DNA of 48,372 bases from positions 1 to 48,372 of the forward strand of contig NZ_MQTZ01000060.1 in NCBI RefSeq assembly GCF_001939115.1, given 5' to 3'. Position numbers and translations under genes: made by a program. Of the stretch, positions 44,777 through 48,372 are shown in pieces; the stretch's first letter is position 1; the number at the start of each line of letters is the position of its first letter. Under the pieces are notes generated by a model, which searched no databases, was not told where the DNA came from, and worked only from the letters and a program-made list of their open reading frames with translations. The DNA comes from Leptolyngbya sp. 'hensonii'. GTDB taxonomy: Bacteria > Cyanobacteriota > Cyanobacteriia > GCF-001939115.

Positions 44777-44989
44777 GCCAATCTGCTACCGAGTAAAGGT
44801 TAATTGAAATATTTTCAAATTTTCTTTTTTGAGCATTCTATGCATCTGCCTTTCTCCCGTAGCATTCCTGTTAAAAATAACATCAGATCTCAGAATGATC
44901 ACGCCTTTTCTGGATTTTGATATCCTATGTTTTGAGGCTATCTTAACGCCTCTACTTAAGTGCGGGTAAATTGGAATACTTATTTACAG

Positions 44990-45979
44990 TTATTGCCTGG
45001 GAATGCAGGCAGGTAGCTGTTTCGCGACACAAATTCGCTGAAACAGCAAGGTCGCAATTGCTTGATTACCTGCCACTGTGAGATGGTCGTAATCACGAAA
45101 ATAAGCGGCAATCACATCAGCAGGGAGTTCTGACCAGATTTGTTGAACATCAACAATAGGAACATCCAGAGATTTCAGGATACTGAAAATAGGGGCTTTG
45201 TAGGGGGAAACCCACAATGCGGGCAGTAGACTGTAGCGCTGGGGAACGAACACGACAAAAATTGGCAGGGCTTGAGCACGAGCTAGGGCAATAATTTGCT
45301 GCAGATCTCGTTGATTGGCCTCCAACTGGGCAACCGGATCTACGGCAGTTGGAATTTCAGTTGAACCGGGCTGGAACCCTAACCTGAGGGCGATCGAGGG
45401 CCAGAGATAACGACCCATTACTTCCTGAATAGCAGAACCAGGGGGGCGATCGGGGTAATCTGGATCACGCCCGACCCGATCGGGGGTGCTAGTTGGTTGA
45501 ACCAGATCGTTATTCCCAATTTCTAAAATTAAAGCATCACTTGCAAAAGTTCCGAAGCGTTTGAGGTAAGCCAGCACATTTCCAATGCCCCAGGAGCCGG
45601 TCGAAGCATTGAGAACTTCTGCTGCGTGTCCGGCCTGCTGTAATTGGGTCTGAAACAGAGCAGTGATCGTTTGGGATTGGTCGATCGGGGCTCCACCGTT
45701 CAGGACTGAGTCACCGGTCATCAGGATTCTCAGCCGACCTGCCGGTTTGATCAGGGTGGTGGGATCTGAACGCTGGGAAAATTGATTGTAGGCAATTTTT
45801 CGACCAAACCGGACTTTGGACTGATTGGGCTGAAAGCGGTAGCCCAGATCGGGTTCTGCCTGCAGTAAAACTGGATCACCTAAACCAAAGCCCAGACGGA
45901 GGCTGATTTCGATCACAGCCACTATAACCAGGAACGCGATCGCACCCAAAAGTCGTCGATATCTTTTAGCACCCTTCAT
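44990..45979 (-). CDS. SGNH/GDSL-type hydrolase
   Basis: This 329-aa membrane-anchored esterase-like protein has a first hydrophobic segment LLGAIAFLVIVAVIEISLRLG. The catalytic blocks of the SGNH superfamily are present: Ser in ILMTGDSVLNGG (near residue 90), Gly in NASTGSWGIGNVL, Asn in LILEIGNNDLVQ and Asp/His in RDYDHLTVAGN (near 303). Such proteins often add or remove acyl groups on polysaccharides, which fits the surrounding glycosyltransferases. The substrate is unknown. Confidence 0.88.
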   Translation of the reverse strand: MKGAKRYRRLLGAIAFLVIVAVIEISLRLGFGLGDPVLLQAEPDLGYRFQPNQSKVRFGRKIAYNQFSQRSDPTTLIKPAGRLRILMTGDSVLNGGAPIDQSQTITALFQTQLQQAGHAAEVLNASTGSWGIGNVLAYLKRFGTFASDALILEIGNNDLVQPTSTPDRVGRDPDYPDRPPGSAIQEVMGRYLWPSIALRLGFQPGSTEIPTAVDPVAQLEANQRDLQQIIALARAQALPIFVVFVPQRYSLLPALWVSPYKAPIFSILKSLDVPIVDVQQIWSELPADVIAAYFRDYDHLTVAGNQAIATLLFQRICVAKQLPACIPRQ

Positions 45980-45994
45980 AGCTTGTAACAGGCA

Positions 45995-46825
45995 TCATGG
46001 TTGCTCATCCTGTTGGTTGTACAGGACTGCGTGCTCATCCTTTTTAGGTCGTAAGTTGCGAACAACGGTGCGGAGCATGTTGTCAACAGGATAGAGAACC
46101 TGATTCACAACTTCTTCTTTACGAGCTCGAAAAGAGGTGATGTGGTAATAATCTGTCCCATCCGGAGAGGCTTCTGTGAAGTAGTAAATGTTGATGGATT
46201 TGCGCGAATCTCCATCTGGGGTGTTGACGCGACGGTGCCCATGCCAGGACCGCCGATCGGTGGCGAAAATGGCCATGCGATTAAAGATTGGCAGAATGGC
46301 CACCGATCGGGACATATCCGGGTACCAGAGTTCCAGGTGTCCGCCCTTCTCCTCGGTCCAGTTCCGGTTGAGATAGAGGAGCAAGTTCAGCCGTCGATAA
46401 TGGTGGGTTACGGGATGGGAACTGTTGTCAATATGAACATTGAGGAAACATCCATCTCCTCCCTGGGCCAGACCAGAAGCATAGAGCTGAGGATCAGCCA
46501 GTAAGTCTGGCATGCCCGTGATCTGGGAGAGAACCTGCAACAGGCGTGGGGAATGGAGGTGCTCAAAAATAATCTTGCTAAAGATGGGATGAAATTTGCC
46601 GATGTCAGGGTCTTGAGCCTTGTGTTGACGGAAATCGCTGAGCACGTCCATTTCCGTCATTTGAGGGAAAACCTGGGAGGCTGCCATGGCGACTTCAGGA
46701 TCTAGCAGATCATCGACCACCAGATGCGGGAAGGGTTGAGCCTCACGAAATTGTTTGGCATACTGCTCAACATTTTTCTCTAATAGATCGTAATTTAGCA
46801 TCGGATTTTGGCTCCAATCCAGCAT
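45995..46825 (-). CDS. 2-oxoglutarate/Fe(II)-dependent oxygenase (prolyl-4-hydroxylase-like)
   Basis: This 276-aa double-stranded beta-helix oxygenase has iron ligands in LNVHIDNSS (HxD near residue 132) and a distal His in RRSWHGHRRV (near 195). The 2OG-binding Arg is expected in DSRKSINIYYFTE. Flanking blocks LNLLLYLNRNWTEEKGGHLELW and FNRMAIFATD are characteristic of this 2OG-FeII_Oxy family. It starts MLDWSQNPMLNYD; an internal ATG at residue 9 is possible. Found in a polysaccharide cluster, it may hydroxylate a sugar, lipid or peptide; the substrate is unknown. Confidence 0.88.
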   Translation of the reverse strand: MLDWSQNPMLNYDLLEKNVEQYAKQFREAQPFPHLVVDDLLDPEVAMAASQVFPQMTEMDVLSDFRQHKAQDPDIGKFHPIFSKIIFEHLHSPRLLQVLSQITGMPDLLADPQLYASGLAQGGDGCFLNVHIDNSSHPVTHHYRRLNLLLYLNRNWTEEKGGHLELWYPDMSRSVAILPIFNRMAIFATDRRSWHGHRRVNTPDGDSRKSINIYYFTEASPDGTDYYHITSFRARKEEVVNQVLYPVDNMLRTVVRNLRPKKDEHAVLYNQQDEQP

Positions 46826-46867
46826 TACAGTGATGCATCACCATACCGTAATCTGTCAAGGTTTTTG

Positions 46868-48091
46868 TCAGGAGGGGCACCAGAGATGGCGACTTTCCAC
46901 AATTGCCCCATAAGTCTCTGCCAGACGGTGAGCAATTTCATCCCAGGCATAGGTGCGGGTGGCATAGGCCCGCCCCCGATCGCCCATCGCCCGCCCCAGG
47001 CCGGGGGTGGTGAGGAGGGTGACGATCGCCGCTGCGAGGGCATCGCTGGTTCCAGGGACGACCAGACCGGCTCTGGCGGCTGCGACCTCTGGGGAGATCT
47101 GGATTTCTGGGGTAACGATGACGGGCAACCCCGCCATCATGGCTTCGGCCACAGCAATGCCAAAGTTTTCCGAGTAGGAGGGCAGAACAAACAGGTCAGC
47201 CCCCTGCAGGAGAAGTTGTTTGTCGAGGCCAGCGACGAAACCAGTCAGGGTGGCGCGATCGGTGAGGCCGAGGCTGGTCATCAGTTGTTCCAGGTAGGCG
47301 GTGTATTCAGGCTCACCTGAGCCCGCCAGGATGAGGTGAAAGGAGTGATGCTGGGCAGCTAGTTGACCGAGAACCTGGATCAGCAGGTCAGGCCGTTTCT
47401 TGTAATGGAGACGGGAGAGGTAGAGGACGATCGGGGTGTCTGGGGCAATCCCATAGCGATGACGTAACCAGTGGCCCGCCTCGGAGGAGACAGGTATCCG
47501 GTTCACCCCCAGGGGCAGGGTGATCAGGGGAGCCTGAACCCCAAAAGACTGGACATCCTGGGCTTCTCCAGCGGAGGTGCAGTGGACTCCTGCTGCTCCA
47601 TTCAGGTTGGATCGTTCCAGGAGGGTGGCATAGACCTGCTTCTTGAGACGACTCTGGGCTAGAGCCCAGGGACTGAGCTGGCCCATTACCCGCATGGTGT
47701 AGGGAACCTGTTGTAGACGGGCGATCGCCCCAGCACAGGTCGAGGGGTAGGAAAACAGGTAGTGGGTATTCAGCACATCGTAGTCCCGGATGTGCTTCCA
47801 GAGCCAGCAGGTGAGGCTGGCCGAGAAGACAAACCCCCGGTCTTTGCCCAATGCCAGCCGATCGATCGGCGGAAAGGATTGGGGAAAGAAATGTACGGGC
47901 ACGCCATCATAGTCCACTGGCTGATAGAGCGGTACTTCCAGGGGAGCCGAGCCATCCGCCCCATTGTCATTGGTGGTGGCGATTTCGGCGTCCACCCCCT
48001 GGGCTCGCAGGGAACGCACCAGGTTCAGGATCGCCTCGCTGGGGCCACCCCGACGCGGAGACACAGAGAGTGTCACATGCAGAATTTTCAT
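46868..48091 (-). CDS. Glycosyltransferase family 4
   Basis: This 407-aa GT-B transferase starts MKILHVTLSVSPRRGGPSEAILNLVRSL, the usual GT4 acceptor-domain opening. It has VLYLSRLHYKKRPDLLIQVL, LAGSGEPEYTAYLEQLM and the donor E-x7-E motif SENFGIAVAEAMMAGLPV. Its ATG overlaps the stop of the upstream glycosyltransferase gene by four bases (ATGA). Its 3' part (46934-47155) is almost identical to the corresponding part of that upstream gene. Confidence 0.92.
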   Translation of the reverse strand: MKILHVTLSVSPRRGGPSEAILNLVRSLRAQGVDAEIATTNDNGADGSAPLEVPLYQPVDYDGVPVHFFPQSFPPIDRLALGKDRGFVFSASLTCWLWKHIRDYDVLNTHYLFSYPSTCAGAIARLQQVPYTMRVMGQLSPWALAQSRLKKQVYATLLERSNLNGAAGVHCTSAGEAQDVQSFGVQAPLITLPLGVNRIPVSSEAGHWLRHRYGIAPDTPIVLYLSRLHYKKRPDLLIQVLGQLAAQHHSFHLILAGSGEPEYTAYLEQLMTSLGLTDRATLTGFVAGLDKQLLLQGADLFVLPSYSENFGIAVAEAMMAGLPVIVTPEIQISPEVAAARAGLVVPGTSDALAAAIVTLLTTPGLGRAMGDRGRAYATRTYAWDEIAHRLAETYGAIVESRHLWCPS

Positions 48092-48372
48092 GAGGTTACC
48101 TCCCTGACGTTCGGCCCGATAGTACTGTAGGCTCCAGCAAGCTTGGCGGCAATTTCATCCCAGGCATAGGTGCAGGTGGCATAGGCCCGCCCCCGATCGC
48201 CCATCGCCCGCCCCAGGCCGGGGGTGGTGAGGAGGGTGACGATCGCTGCTGCGAGGGCATCGCTGGTTCCAGGGACGACCAGACCGGCTCTGGCGGCTGC
48301 GACCTCTGGGGAGATCTGGATTTCTGGGGTAACGATGACGGGCAACCCCGCCATCATGGCTTCGGCCACAGC
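48088..48372 (-). CDS. Glycosyltransferase family 4, C-terminal part (cut by window end)
   Basis: This is the 3' end of a second GT4 gene. The visible protein begins within the donor-site helix AEAMMAGLPVIVTPEIQ and ends TIGPNVREVTS. Over 222 bases (48151-48372) it differs from the downstream paralog at only about two positions, then the last ~20 codons diverge completely. The true start lies beyond the window. The two genes are tandem, overlap by ATGA, and should be co-transcribed. Confidence 0.88.
   Translation of the reverse strand, partial: AVAEAMMAGLPVIVTPEIQISPEVAAARAGLVVPGTSDALAAAIVTLLTTPGLGRAMGDRGRAYATCTYAWDEIAAKLAGAYSTIGPNVREVTS

Noticed and set aside
1-48372. tRNA or rRNA genes
   Set aside because: No cloverleaf with TTC-type T arm or rRNA sequence was recognised in any spacer by eye. 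A covariance search would be decisive.

Overview
The window reads as a cyanobacterial chromosome segment, probably from a filamentous Leptolyngbya-like lineage. The evidence is dense GCGATCGC (HIP1-type) octamers, a urea ABC transporter operon behind an NtcA-type site, an xisH/xisI pair and typical cyanobacterial interspersed palindromes. The genus is inference.

Layout. 1-470: a structured-RNA-like segment (IscB omega-RNA/HEARO or group II intron tail) with no nuclease gene. 470-1681: a CLC chloride channel/antiporter. 1826-2316: a RelE/ParE-like toxin-antitoxin pair. 2317-3360: a repeat-rich gene desert. 3361-9123 (minus strand): the urea transporter urtABCDE, in which UrtD carries a C-terminal TerB-like domain. 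9433-15471 (minus): a secreted cupredoxin, a two-domain M16 protease, MnmG and a small membrane protein. 15726-19465 (plus): a histone-deacetylase-like hydrolase and an ADP-forming acyl-CoA synthetase/GNAT protein.

19525-30525 (minus) is an accessory defence-type island. In transcription order it has a degraded PIN toxin locus, a PLD-SNF2 helicase, vapBC, a large Eco57I-like N6-adenine methyltransferase, a two-gene DUF4258/DUF2283-like module, xisH, xisI and a DprA/SLOG-like protein. Most genes from vapB to the SLOG gene overlap or nearly abut, which suggests one transcription unit. The island is invaded by short GC-rich palindromic elements. Four copies lie in frame inside the helicase and methyltransferase genes. 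Two of those flank an in-frame DUF559 (Vsr-like) endonuclease domain embedded in the methyltransferase. The small two-gene module is bracketed by a 108-bp duplication of the methyltransferase 3' end, which keeps both the methyltransferase stop and the xisH start in their overlapping arrangement.

30877-38720 (minus): pdxH, an orphan lasso-peptide-type B2 protease with a PqqD-like partner, a fused 5-oxoprolinase, two tandem SPFH/prohibitin-like proteins and a dual-specificity phosphatase. 39258-48372: exopolysaccharide functions. These are an outer-membrane export protein and a Wzc-like tyrosine kinase (plus), then glycosyltransferases, an SGNH hydrolase and a 2OG-Fe(II) oxygenase (minus). The last two glycosyltransferase genes share an almost identical 3' segment, and the window ends inside the second.

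The strongest novelty candidates are the in-frame DUF559 cassette flanked by MITE-like repeats, the gene-tail-duplicating two-gene insertion, and the composite island that holds both. All functional statements are from reading the sequence; no database search was run.
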